DNA of 14,778 bases from an uncultured Cloacibacillus sp. (GCA_900545755.1 URAG01000057.1:1-14778), one strand, 5' to 3'; positions 1 through 7,373 are shown, counted from the first letter of the stretch. Notes: generated by a model not told the origin, from the sequence alone. Made by a program: numbers and translations.

Positions 1-1063
1 CCGTCGTCCCCGATTCGTTGGAAATTATGCGCAGCTCGCCGCCGATATGCAGCAGCCGCTCCCTTATGCTGAATAGGCCGAGGCCGCCTTTCTTTCTTCC
101 GCGCTTTTCGGCAAGCGACGGGTTCATGCCTACGCCGTCGTCCTCAATAACGACCTGTATCTTGTTAGGCCCTCGATTGACGCTTATATGCACAGACTTG
201 GCCTTCGCATGCTTTATAACGTTTATGAGCACCTCGCGCGACATACGGTAAAGGATGATGCAGACCGCGTCGTCGGCTGGATAGTCCTTAAGCGCGCCGC
301 GCGTCGTAACGTACCACTTTATGCCGCGCGGTATCAGCAGCTTGTCGGCTAGCGCCTCGAGAGCTGGAGTAATACCGACTTCGAGAAGTATCGGCGGGCT
401 GAGCTCAAATATCAGCGCGCGGCTCTCGGTTATCATCTCCTCTGTAGCCTTGATCGAGTTATCTATTATCGCGCCAGCTTCGCCGTTGCCCTTGTATATT
501 TCTTTAAGCCTCCGAAGGTCGAGCATCAGCGCAAGAAGCGAATGACCGATGCTATCGTGCAGGTCGTTCGCTATCTCGCGCCGCGTCGTCTCCTCGCTTA
601 TCGTCAGCTCAGTTGCGAGCTCACGCAGCTTCGACTGGTATTCGATCAGTTTTTTCTGCTTTTCCTTGAGTTCCTCCTCGGACTTCTTGAGCTCAGTCCT
701 GTCGAGAAATATCGTAGCCGCTCTGCCGTGCGGCAACGGAAAGGCTATGGCTTCAAGGTATTTGTCGGTGTATACGCTCTCGCTTTCGCAGTGAACCGCG
801 CGGTTCTCCCGGACGCAGCGCTCGATTATCTCCGACCAGCACGGCTCGACATGGGGCCATACCTCGCCGAAAGTCCTGCCTACTACGTCCTCGCGGCGCA
901 CCTTGTGGACGACTTCGTAGGCGTGGTTCACATCTATGTAGCGTATCGCCCCGGAGCCCCGATCGCCGATATCCGGCTCTATCTCGTAGAGCGCTATCGG
1001 GTTAAATTCCTGCTCATAAAAAAATTTTTCAAATAAGCCGTCTTGGCTGAATATTGCGTTCAT
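1..1063 (-). CDS. PAS-domain sensor histidine kinase, NarL/DesK-type (partial, C-terminus beyond left edge)
   Basis: Cytoplasmic two-component sensor kinase; 354 codons are visible and the frame is open at base 1. Residues about 15-125 look like a PAS fold (NPIALYEIE near the start, VVGRTFGEVWP at 61-70, LDRTEL at 120-125). A charged coiled coil follows (about 125-160). The HisKA_3 phosphoacceptor motif REIANDLHDSIGHSL gives His169 as the likely phosphorylated residue. The HATPase_c domain shows an N-box (EVLINVIKHAKAKS, 277-290), a G1 box (EDDGVGMN, 307-314) and a G2 box (GGLGLFSIRERL, 326-337). There is no signal peptide or membrane segment, so it probably senses an internal cue such as redox or a small ligand. 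Kinases of this class pair with LuxR/NarL-type regulators, and such a gene may lie past the left edge. ATG 1063 is 42 bp after the QueG-like stop, so both are probably co-transcribed; GTG codons at 1078 and 1075 are alternative starts. The signal is unknown. Confidence 0.9.
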   Translation of the reverse strand, partial: MNAIFSQDGLFEKFFYEQEFNPIALYEIEPDIGDRGSGAIRYIDVNHAYEVVHKVRREDVVGRTFGEVWPHVEPCWSEIIERCVRENRAVHCESESVYTDKYLEAIAFPLPHGRAATIFLDRTELKKSEEELKEKQKKLIEYQSKLRELATELTISEETTRREIANDLHDSIGHSLLALMLDLRRLKEIYKGNGEAGAIIDNSIKATEEMITESRALIFELSPPILLEVGITPALEALADKLLIPRGIKWYVTTRGALKDYPADDAVCIILYRMSREVLINVIKHAKAKSVHISVNRGPNKIQVVIEDDGVGMNPSLAEKRGRKKGGLGLFSIRERLLHIGGELRIISNESGTT

Positions 1064-1105
1064 GGCCTTTGCCACCACCTCTTTACCGCTATAATCCGCC
1101 GCGTC

Positions 1106-1870
1106 TTATTTGCCGTAAGGGCATGCGCCGAGGCAGAGCCCGCAGATGCCGACGCCGTAGACGGCCTCCATTTTGTCAAAAAATTCGTAACATTTTTGTA
1201 CGTCGAAGCGAGCAGAGAGCGGCTCGTCCGGGTCGAAGCCTCGCCCATGGAGCGCGCGTACCGGGCATGCATTTATACAGCTGCGGCATGAGCCACAGCG
1301 ATTCTCTATAGGGGCGTCCGGTTCGAAGGGCGCGTCGGTCAGCACCGTGCCGAGACGCAACCGCGGCCCGACCTCCGGGTTGATTATGCTGCAACTCTTG
1401 CCTATCCATCCGAGCCCGGCGTGCGCCGCGGCGAGCCTGTGGCTGAATACGTCGATTATCTCGAAGCCTATCTTCGACAGTTTTTCTCCAGCCTCGTCCG
1501 CGGCAGCAACGGCGTAATGCAGCTTTGCGGGGTGCGGCGCGGGGCGGTAATCCGTCGCGTCAAGCGGATAAGCGCCGTACCCGGCGCGCTGGAGTTTTAT
1601 TGCGACCGCTGTGCTGATGCGCTCTATCTCGCGGTTCAGCATCATGTAGATCGTCTCGTAGTTTCGCGTCGGGCCGTCTAACTGTTCGTTGACGACCTCT
1701 TTCGGGAAGAAGAGCGCAAACGATACCGCGCGCGGATATTTCAAGAACTTTTCACCGTAGTTTGCGCGTACAAAATCCGCCGCGACGGTCAGGTCGGCTA
1801 TGCCGCAGACGTCGGCTCCCTTCGCGCGCGTAAAATCAAGAATCTCTACCTTCGTTATGCTCTTATCCAT
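1106..1870 (-). CDS. QueG-like (COG1600) double [4Fe-4S] cluster protein, short form
   Basis: 254 aa iron-sulfur protein related to epoxyqueuosine reductase. A ferredoxin-type motif CGSCRSCINACP places Cys192, 195, 198 and 202. A second set is formed by CGLCLGACP (Cys243, 246, 250), probably with Cys227. The segment AAHAGLGWIGKSCSIINPEVGPRLRLGTVLTD (148-179, quoted here only as landmarks GLGWIGKS and GTVLTD) is the conserved QueG-family region before the clusters. True QueG is usually over 300 aa and cobalamin-dependent; this protein ends directly after the second cluster and lacks the C-terminal part. It is therefore more likely one of the short COG1600 paralogues found in anaerobes, of unknown substrate, than a tRNA-modification enzyme. 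Start ATG 1870 has an AGGTGGG ribosome-binding site about 7 nt upstream and an extended -10 promoter at 1920-1928. It lies directly upstream of a sensor kinase. Family confidence is high, function low. Confidence 0.82.
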   Translation of the reverse strand: MDKSITKVEILDFTRAKGADVCGIADLTVAADFVRANYGEKFLKYPRAVSFALFFPKEVVNEQLDGPTRNYETIYMMLNREIERISTAVAIKLQRAGYGAYPLDATDYRPAPHPAKLHYAVAAADEAGEKLSKIGFEIIDVFSHRLAAAHAGLGWIGKSCSIINPEVGPRLRLGTVLTDAPFEPDAPIENRCGSCRSCINACPVRALHGRGFDPDEPLSARFDVQKCYEFFDKMEAVYGVGICGLCLGACPYGK

Positions 1871-1919
1871 TATTTTCCCACCTGCCAGAAGCGTTCAAAA
1901 AATAAGCGGTTTTTCCATG

Positions 1920-1928
1920 ATTATAACA
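1920..1928 (-). promoter_or_regulatory. Extended -10 promoter for the QueG-like/kinase operon
   Basis: Read on the minus strand, the site is TGTTATAAT, a perfect -10 hexamer preceded by TGn. No good -35 hexamer stands 17 bp upstream, as expected for an extended -10 promoter. Transcription would start near 1913, giving a leader of about 43 nt to ATG 1870. Confidence 0.6.
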
Positions 1929-1980
1929 TCCAGCAATAACTCTCTTTGCATACCAGCCGCTTTGCGCCGACATGTCCAAA

Positions 1981-2018
1981 TAAAAAAAATTTCAGCCCGC
2001 GTCGTAGCGCGGGCTGAA
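1981..2018 (-). terminator. Intrinsic terminator after the unknown 334 aa gene
   Basis: A perfect 11 bp stem (2018-2008 with 2001-1991; core CAGCCCGCG) with a 6 nt loop is followed on the minus strand by eight T residues (1989-1982). It lies 11 bp past the stop of the 3033-2029 gene and separates the transporter operon from the QueG-like gene. Confidence 0.92.
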
Positions 2019-2028
2019 CGTATCGGCG

Positions 2029-3033
2029 TTATATGTTTTCGTCGGCGCGGACGATATGCACAGTGTCTTCGCCGAACCAGTCGTAGTAGTTCGCCTTCGG
2101 CTCGCGCATACGGCGCAGACGCTCGACGCTTGTGCCAATGATGTACATAGGCATCGCAGGCTCGATGAGGTTCTGCCCGTCCGTAGCGTAGCGCGCGACG
2201 ACTTCTGAAAGCTCAGCCTCTGTGTCGGCGGCTAGCACTAGCATCGTCCAGTTCTCCTGGTCCATCGAGTCGTCGTCAGCATAGCCGGGTATGTAGACGC
2301 GCCGCTGATTGAGCATGAAGAGATGCAGGCCGCCTATCGCGTCGTATATCTCCTCCGGCGTCTTGTCTGATGTGCGCAGGAAGAAGAACCTATCAGCGTC
2401 CTTTAAATGGAATATGTCGTCGGGCAGCCGTTCAAGCTGACGGTAAGCTTCGAAGTCGTAGCGCCCGCGCAGCACGAGGTTGAAATTCACCGTACCGGTC
2501 TGAGCTCCGCTCGCAGCACGCCACTCGTCCATCGCCGCCTGCCCCGGCGCGGGCTTGCCGCGCGAGGCCATACCCCAGTCTGGGAAGCGCTTGATGAACG
2601 ACTTGACAAGCTTATGTTCCGGCCAGATGTAACGCGTCTTTCCTCCCTCGCGCGTCCAAAGTTCCTCGCGAGTAAGTGAAGGAGCGAAAGGCAGAGTTTC
2701 GTTTACAGTATACTCCTTTAGCCCCATAGGGAAGAGGCCGGTGAAAGCGCGGCAGTCCATCAGATGATAGAAGCGGTTGTTCCACAGCGCCTGTTCCGCA
2801 TTGAACTCACCTATATGAGATACGGGAATGAACGACTCTCGCGCAAGCTTGACGCGCATTTTCTCTCCCTCGGCGGTAAGGACATAGCCGTTTCCCACTT
2901 CGGCCAGCAATCCCCGTTCTGCGAGCTCGCAGAGAGAAGCAGCGTCACCGCCCGATAAGGCTACAGTCTCTTCGTCCCAGCATGGGAATTTGTCTTCAAA
3001 CAAAAGCAGTTCCTGCTCCATCGTCTCTTCCAT
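2029..3033 (-). CDS. Unrecognised cytoplasmic protein co-transcribed with the BCCT transporter
   Basis: A 334 aa soluble, acidic protein with no signal peptide or membrane helix. I do not recognise the family. Residues about 30-60 (SLCELAERGLLAEVGNGYVLTAEGEKMR) have the pattern of a small winged-helix unit: helix, GLL turn, then Y-LT-EG. The remaining 270 residues are rich in Trp, Tyr and Phe (for example WNNRFYHLMDCRAF at 84-97 and NYYDWFGEDTVHIV at 315-328) and show no metal or nucleotide motif I can name. ATG 3033 has AAAGGGA almost touching it. The in-frame ATG at 3021 has that same site at 12 nt and GGAAGAG just upstream, so the true start may be 3021. The gene begins 27 bp after the transporter stop and ends at a terminator, so the two form one transcript. 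A ligand-responsive or accessory role in betaine uptake or use is only an inference from position. Confidence 0.8.
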   Translation of the reverse strand: MEETMEQELLLFEDKFPCWDEETVALSGGDAASLCELAERGLLAEVGNGYVLTAEGEKMRVKLARESFIPVSHIGEFNAEQALWNNRFYHLMDCRAFTGLFPMGLKEYTVNETLPFAPSLTREELWTREGGKTRYIWPEHKLVKSFIKRFPDWGMASRGKPAPGQAAMDEWRAASGAQTGTVNFNLVLRGRYDFEAYRQLERLPDDIFHLKDADRFFFLRTSDKTPEEIYDAIGGLHLFMLNQRRVYIPGYADDDSMDQENWTMLVLAADTEAELSEVVARYATDGQNLIEPAMPMYIIGTSVERLRRMREPKANYYDWFGEDTVHIVRADENI

Positions 3034-3060
3034 TCCCTTTGTATAATGCTGCCGCCAGCT

Positions 3061-4575
3061 TTACTTAGCGGCTTTTTCCTCTCTTATCAGCACTTTATAG
3101 AACGCGATGCAGGAACATACCATGATGAGGGAGAAAGGCATGGCAGCAGCGAGCGAAACTGTCTGGAGGTTCTGGAGTCCGCCAGTAAGGAGCAGCACCA
3201 TCGCGAGCGCCCCCATGAGGATGCCCCAAACAAGCATCTTGCTCTTAGGCGGGTTTAAAGCTCCGTCCGTAGAGTACATAGAGAGAACGTAGGTGCCAGA
3301 GTTCGCTGATGTGACGAAGAATGTAACGATCAGCACTAGCATCAATATAGACATCGCGTAGCCGCCAGTGTAGTAGCTGAACATCTTAAATATACCAACC
3401 GAGATGTCCTGGAGGACTGCGGCGGAGATTCCGGCCTTCTCAACTATCTCCAGCTGAAGGGCGGAGGTGCCGAAGATGCCGAACCAGGTAAGGCTTCCCA
3501 TAGCTGGTACGATGAGGACTCCTGCGATGAACTCGCGAATCGTGCGTCCACGCGAGATGCGCGCTATAAAGGAGCCGGAGAAGGGCGCCCACGCAATCCA
3601 CCATGCCCAATAGTATAGCGTCCAGTTCCGAAGGTGATCTTCGTAGCTACCGCCATAGGGCGCGGTCATGAATGATTCCTTTATAAGCCCGCTGACGTAG
3701 TCACCGAAGCTCATGAGCGTCGAGTTGAGGATAGGAAGCGTCGGGCCGACGCAGAAGAGCGCAGCCATAATGACGAAGCAGATGCGGATGTTCCAGTCTG
3801 CGACAAATTTAATTCCCTTGTCGATGCCAAGCACCGCAGAGCCTGTGTAGAGGAAGGCGAGGAAAGCGATGATTATAATCTGCACAGTCGTCGTCTGCGG
3901 AATGCCGAAGAGCTCTTTCAGACCACTGTTAAGCTGGAGGGTGCCGAGACCGAGCGAGGTTGTAAGTCCAGCTAGCGTCGCAAATATCGCGAGAATGTCG
4001 ACAGTCTTTCCGAATGTTCCACGTACGCGCTCTTCACCAACGAGCGGGATGAATATCGTGCTTATAAGTCCCGGCGCGTTGTGGCGGAACTGATAGTAGG
4101 CAAGCGGAAGGGCAATGACTGAGTATCCCGCCCACGGGTGAAGTCCCCAGTGGAAGACCGTTATCTGCATCGCGTCACGTGCAGCCTGAATGGAGTCAGG
4201 CTCTGCGCCGAAAGGCGTCGAGGCGTAGTAGAATAGCGGCTCAGCAGCTCCATAGAATACGAGGCCGACGCCCATGCCGGCAGAGAAGAGCATCGCGACC
4301 CACGAGAGGTTGCTGTACTCCGGACGCGAATCATCAGGACCAAGGCGCATTTTGCCGAAACGGCTACAACCGATGAAGAGGCAAAAGGCGACGAAGATGT
4401 TCATCGTCAGCAGATAGCCCCAGCCGTAATATTTTGTAAGGCCGCCGTTGAGCGCCTTTGCGAACGCGCCGAAGCTTGTCGGTGAAACGAGGCCCCAAAG
4501 GACTACGGCTGCGGTGATTGCCAATGAAATAATATATACGGAATTGTTCTTAGAAGCCGTGTTGCTGTTCGACAT
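3061..4575 (-). CDS. BCCT-family transporter, probably glycine betaine (BetP/OpuD-like)
   Basis: 504 aa integral membrane protein with about 12 hydrophobic segments, matching the usual BCCT core length. The unwound-helix motif GMGVGLVFYGAAEPL starts at residue 100 and has the GMGxG form of sodium-coupled betaine carriers. The family signature WTLYYWAWWIAWAPF (318-332) supplies Trp325, Trp326 and Trp329, equivalent to the aromatic box that cages the trimethylammonium group in BetP. FIARISRGRTIREF follows as expected. The N- and C-terminal tails are short, so the long osmosensing C-terminal domain of BetP is absent; this favours nutrient uptake over osmoregulation. The gene lies 86 bp after the reductase selenoprotein gene, beyond a terminator, and directly before an unknown gene. 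The ribosome-binding site AAAGGGG is 12 nt from the ATG, which is rather far. Choline or carnitine are alternative substrates, but the neighbouring reductase makes betaine most likely. Confidence 0.93.
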   Translation of the reverse strand: MSNSNTASKNNSVYIISLAITAAVVLWGLVSPTSFGAFAKALNGGLTKYYGWGYLLTMNIFVAFCLFIGCSRFGKMRLGPDDSRPEYSNLSWVAMLFSAGMGVGLVFYGAAEPLFYYASTPFGAEPDSIQAARDAMQITVFHWGLHPWAGYSVIALPLAYYQFRHNAPGLISTIFIPLVGEERVRGTFGKTVDILAIFATLAGLTTSLGLGTLQLNSGLKELFGIPQTTTVQIIIIAFLAFLYTGSAVLGIDKGIKFVADWNIRICFVIMAALFCVGPTLPILNSTLMSFGDYVSGLIKESFMTAPYGGSYEDHLRNWTLYYWAWWIAWAPFSGSFIARISRGRTIREFIAGVLIVPAMGSLTWFGIFGTSALQLEIVEKAGISAAVLQDISVGIFKMFSYYTGGYAMSILMLVLIVTFFVTSANSGTYVLSMYSTDGALNPPKSKMLVWGILMGALAMVLLLTGGLQNLQTVSLAAAMPFSLIMVCSCIAFYKVLIREEKAAK

Positions 4576-4610
4576 GGCTGAAAGTTACCCCTTTCACAAT
4601 AATAAGAAAC

Positions 4611-4653
4611 AAAAAACCTCCGGAGAAGGGAGAAATGCGTCGCTCTCCGGAGG
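4611..4653 (-). terminator. Intrinsic terminator between the reductase genes and the transporter
   Basis: A perfect 10 bp stem (CCTCCGGAGA at 4653-4644 pairing with 4626-4617) is followed by six T residues (4616-4611) on the minus strand, 8 bp after the selenoprotein stop. It should reduce or end readthrough into the transporter gene 36 bp further on. Confidence 0.9.
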
Positions 4654-4661
4654 ATGTACCG

Positions 4662-5966
4662 TTATATCTTGAATACTGTCGGTCCCTCTACTTCTTTCGT
4701 GAGGGCGTCGAGAGCAACCTCCACACGGTGTGTGCGGAGATCCCATTCTTCTTCTTTCGAAAGGTTTGGATCGCCTAGCGGATAGGGGACGGAAACCGTC
4801 GGGACTATCCTGTTTGAGCCGACCGTCTTCGCAACGTCTATGAGGTTAGCCATAACGACCACGGGGATTCCTGTGCGCTCAATTTCTCTGGCCATCGTTG
4901 CACCGCAACGAGTACAGGTTCCTCAGGTGGCTGTCAGGATCACAGCGTCGACTCCGGCCTGATGAAGTTCTGCGGCTATCTCCTTGCCGAACTTAGCGGC
5001 GAAGTTCTGCGTGGTTCCTGTCCCGACCGTCACATAGTAGTAGTCGTAGAGTTTCTTAAACTTGCCCTTTTTCTCGAAGTAGCGCATCGCGTCCACGGGG
5101 ACTCCGCGGTCAGGGACGGCGCACATGGCCGCAGGGTCGAACCCGGCGTGAATCGTCTTAAATTCGCTGGCTGGCAGGCAGTCCTTTCCCGCGATATTGT
5201 ACTTGCCCCACTTCTGAGCCGAAGCGCTCTGGATGTGGTCGGGGTTGTCGATCGGGACGACGCCGCTCGACGAGACGAGCGCTATCGTGCACTGGCTGAG
5301 ATCCTTGATAGCCGCTGCCGGCGGGACCTTGTCTGTCTTTGGAATGACGAGTTCAGTCTGGAAGGGTTTGCCGTTAAGTTTCTTAACAAGCATGTCTATG
5401 ACGCGGTCAGCTGCCATGACGTTTCCTGGGGCCGGGATCTCGCTGCGGATTCCGCGCGGGAAGTAGCCTTCGTCAGCCGCGGGGAGGAGCTGCTCGCCCT
5501 TCGCGATTTTTTCAGCGTACTTCGCCATCGCCGTGATGTCGTCCTTCATGAAGGTCGCCTTACGTCCGCCTTTGAATATAGGGAACTCGGCTTTGTACTC
5601 GGCGACTCCGGGGTTCTCTTCGTTCATCGAGCTGAATACTGGAACGTTATAGCGCTCCTTGACGGCCTTGCAGATGATGCCGCAGCCTACGCCGTAGCGT
5701 CCGGCCATGAATGCGGGGCCGGCGAAAAACATATCGAACTCTTTGCCGTCGAGCCATGCGAAGATTTCCTTCAGCGCCTCGTCGGTGTGGTTGGTGATGT
5801 AGTTGTCGCCGCAAACGATGGTGTTCGTAACCTCGATATCCGGCATCATGCCGTTGAGCATCATCGAGCAGCCGATTATACCGTCGTGGAATATCGGCTT
5901 CGCGTCCGCAGCGTCTTCACCGCCGACCTGTCCGAAGAACTGGTTGATATAATGTATAGCCTTCAT
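4662..5966 (-). CDS. grdH: Betaine/sarcosine/glycine reductase component B selenoprotein subunit (GrdH-like, contains Sec348)
   Basis: Selenocysteine-containing subunit of the substrate-specific component B. It takes the activated substrate from the pyruvoyl subunit and passes a carboxymethyl group to the selenoprotein A partner. The frame from ATG 5966 meets an in-frame TGA at 4925-4923 (codon 348) and continues unbroken to TAA at 4662, giving 434 aa with Sec, the normal GrdB/F/H length. The flanking sequence VILTAT-U-GTCTRCGATM is the family's active site, placing Sec348 with Cys351 and Cys354. A SECIS-like hairpin starts 12 nt after the UGA. The N-terminus KAIHYINQFFGQVGGE is typical of the family. 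Conventional gene callers would split it into 347 aa and 77 aa pieces. An AAGGAGG site overlapping the upstream stop gives tight coupling with the proprotein gene 13 bp away. The assignment to GrdH rather than GrdF or GrdB rests on the BCCT neighbour and a betaine/sarcosine-type partner subunit, so substrate is less certain than family. Confidence 0.93.
4896..4910 (-). promoter_or_regulatory. SECIS-like hairpin directing selenocysteine insertion
   Basis: On the mRNA sense strand a perfect 6 bp stem CGTTGC/GCAACG encloses the loop GGU. The stem begins 12 nt and the loop 18 nt after the UGA. Loop guanines at about this distance match the general form of bacterial SECIS elements read by SelB. 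An outer pairing CCUGU/ACAGG (4918-4914 with 4874-4870) could close a longer, interrupted stem. Confidence 0.7.
4923..4925 (-). other. In-frame UGA selenocysteine codon (Sec348)
   Basis: The codon reads TGA between ACC (Thr347) and GGA (Gly349). The reading frame, family length and flanking active-site residues all continue past it for 86 codons, so it is recoded as selenocysteine rather than used as a stop. Confidence 0.95.
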
Positions 5967-5979
5967 TATTCCGTCCTCC

Positions 5980-7287
5980 TTAGAAATCGGCGCAAGTTCT
6001 GCGCGAGTAGCCGCTGATGTGGTTGGCGCAGAACATTCCGTTGTTTTCCATCACACAGCTGCCATCGGGGTTGATGCAGCCCTCCCAGCCGCCGGAGTTT
6101 CCGTCGCGCGCGAGCGCTTCAAGCTCTCCGATGACCTCCATAGCCGGCATCTCGTAGAACTGCGAGACGTTTCCGGTGGTGACGAGGGCGTCTGTGGCGG
6201 GGTTCATCGAGACGAGCGGCTGCGAAGCGCCGTCGCGTCCTGTGGCCTCGTCGGAGAGCCCGATGGTCTTGATGCCGAGGCGCTCAAGTTCGACGAGCAT
6301 CGCGGTATAGTCGACGTCTGGGTTGCCGTAGCCCTCTTCGACGACGACCGCGCCCTGAGCGCCTATCGCTACCGCTATCTGGCCTGCGATCTGTACGCAG
6401 CGCTGCTTCTCTTCCATCTTCGGGTTCAGCGTCGACATGATGACGCCGAGGAAGTTAATGGTCTTGCCGTGCTCGGCGTAGAGGCGCTTGAGCATCGGGT
6501 TCGTCGAGAATTCGTAGGTGGAAATCTTCGAGGAGCTCGGCATAAAGCTTCCAGAGACGAGGCATCCGTCGAGGAGTTCGTTCGGGTGCATGAGAGTCGG
6601 AAGCATCCTGTTGCCGTCCCATCCGTAGATGAGCGTGTTGTAGCCGAGAGCTTCCATCTGAGTCTGCGGCTGGAGCACGTAGACGACGCCGGGGAGCTTT
6701 TTGACCTCTTCGCTGCGGTCGGCGAGCGGCGGAAGATCGTAGACGTCTATCTCTTCCGGCTCCATGTCGCGCACGCACTCTGCTATGTGCTCGGCGAGGC
6801 GGAGCGTCGCCCAGCGTATCGCGTGGTTGCGCTTCTGCTGCTCGCGCTGCTCGTCAAGCTCGTCGGTGTCGGCGATGAGGACTAGGTTCGGCATGTCGCC
6901 CCAGATCGTGTAGTGCTGGTAAGGGCCGCCCATGTCGAGCAGTCCGTCCTGGAATCCGCCCCAGTGCTTGCCGACCGAGAGGAGCGATACGCCGTCGAGG
7001 ACGTGCGTCCTTCCCATCCCCGCCTGCCCGAGCGGCGAGGTTACGCCGGGATAGGCTCCTTCTCCGCCGCTGACCTTGCAGCGGAACTCAACAGAATCCT
7101 TAACTGGGCAAAGCCTCACCATATCGCCTGGATGCACGATCCTGAGCTCGGCGTCGGTGATGTGCTTGTCCTCGCGGACGCACGCGAGCGCGTCGTCCTT
7201 ATCTACAGTAAGAACGCCGTTCGCGTAAGCCGTCTTGTCGCCAAAGACTATGTCCTTGACCATGAATTTTCCAATTTCCAGCTTCAT
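5980..7287 (-). CDS. grdI: Betaine/sarcosine reductase component B proprotein subunit (GrdI/GrdG-like)
   Basis: 435 aa precursor of the two smaller component B subunits. In this family the chain cleaves itself before a cysteine, which becomes the pyruvoyl group that binds the amine substrate. Here Cys242 in NELLDGCLVSGSFMP (236-250) is the candidate; Asp240 and Gly241 precede it. The segments VGKHWGGFQDGLLDMGG (105-121), QPQTQMEALGYNTLIYGWD (206-224), GKTINFLGVIMSTLN and TGRDGASQPLVS are, from memory, closer to betaine/sarcosine (GrdI/GrdG) than to glycine (GrdE) proproteins. A perfect AAGGAGG ribosome-binding site sits 6 nt before the ATG. It is the first gene of the operon and lies 13 bp before its selenoprotein partner. 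The adjacent BCCT carrier supports betaine. GrdG (sarcosine) is the main alternative. Confidence 0.9.
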   Translation of the reverse strand: MKLEIGKFMVKDIVFGDKTAYANGVLTVDKDDALACVREDKHITDAELRIVHPGDMVRLCPVKDSVEFRCKVSGGEGAYPGVTSPLGQAGMGRTHVLDGVSLLSVGKHWGGFQDGLLDMGGPYQHYTIWGDMPNLVLIADTDELDEQREQQKRNHAIRWATLRLAEHIAECVRDMEPEEIDVYDLPPLADRSEEVKKLPGVVYVLQPQTQMEALGYNTLIYGWDGNRMLPTLMHPNELLDGCLVSGSFMPSSSKISTYEFSTNPMLKRLYAEHGKTINFLGVIMSTLNPKMEEKQRCVQIAGQIAVAIGAQGAVVVEEGYGNPDVDYTAMLVELERLGIKTIGLSDEATGRDGASQPLVSMNPATDALVTTGNVSQFYEMPAMEVIGELEALARDGNSGGWEGCINPDGSCVMENNGMFCANHISGYSRRTCADF

Positions 7288-7336
7288 AGTTTTCCTCCTT
7301 TTTCTGCCAGAAATATCAAACCCAACTGCTGCTGGG

Positions 7337-7366
7337 AGTTTAACAAAATAGTGAACAGTTTAACAA
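7337..7366. repeat. Tandem direct repeat AGTTTAACAA, possible operator
   Basis: Two identical 10 bp copies at 7337-7346 and 7357-7366 start exactly 20 bp apart, about two helical turns. Each GTTTAAC core is nearly palindromic. They lie between the divergent reductase operon and pgm, over the candidate reductase promoter. Spacing and position suggest a regulator site; no binding protein is identified. Confidence 0.45.
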
Positions 7367-7373
7367 TTATGAA
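7345..7373 (-). promoter_or_regulatory. Candidate promoter of the reductase operon
   Basis: Minus-strand hexamers TTCATA (7373-7368) and TATTTT (7350-7345) are separated by 17 bp and each match consensus at four of six positions. One copy of the direct repeat lies in the spacer and the other overlaps the -10, so a bound protein would be expected to block transcription. The leader to ATG 7287 would be about 50 nt. Confidence 0.35.

Noticed and set aside
542..1036. 164-codon plus-strand frame near the left edge
   Set aside because: The minus strand here encodes the histidine kinase with all its motifs; this frame is its complement.
4599..4604. TATTAT as a -10 box for the transporter gene
   Set aside because: The start would fall inside the ribosome-binding site (4588-4594) and the -35 would lie in the terminator stem with a poor match.
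4662..4895. Separate 77 aa gene or a pseudogene fragment
   Set aside because: It is the C-terminal part of the selenoprotein after the recoded UGA; the frame and family alignment are continuous.
4962..6017. 351-codon open frame on the plus strand opposite the selenoprotein gene
   Set aside because: No ribosome-binding site or family likeness; the opposite strand carries a well-conserved family protein, and such antisense frames arise from GC-rich codon use.
6019..6885. 288-codon plus-strand frame opposite the proprotein gene
   Set aside because: Shadow of grdI with biased composition and no start signal.
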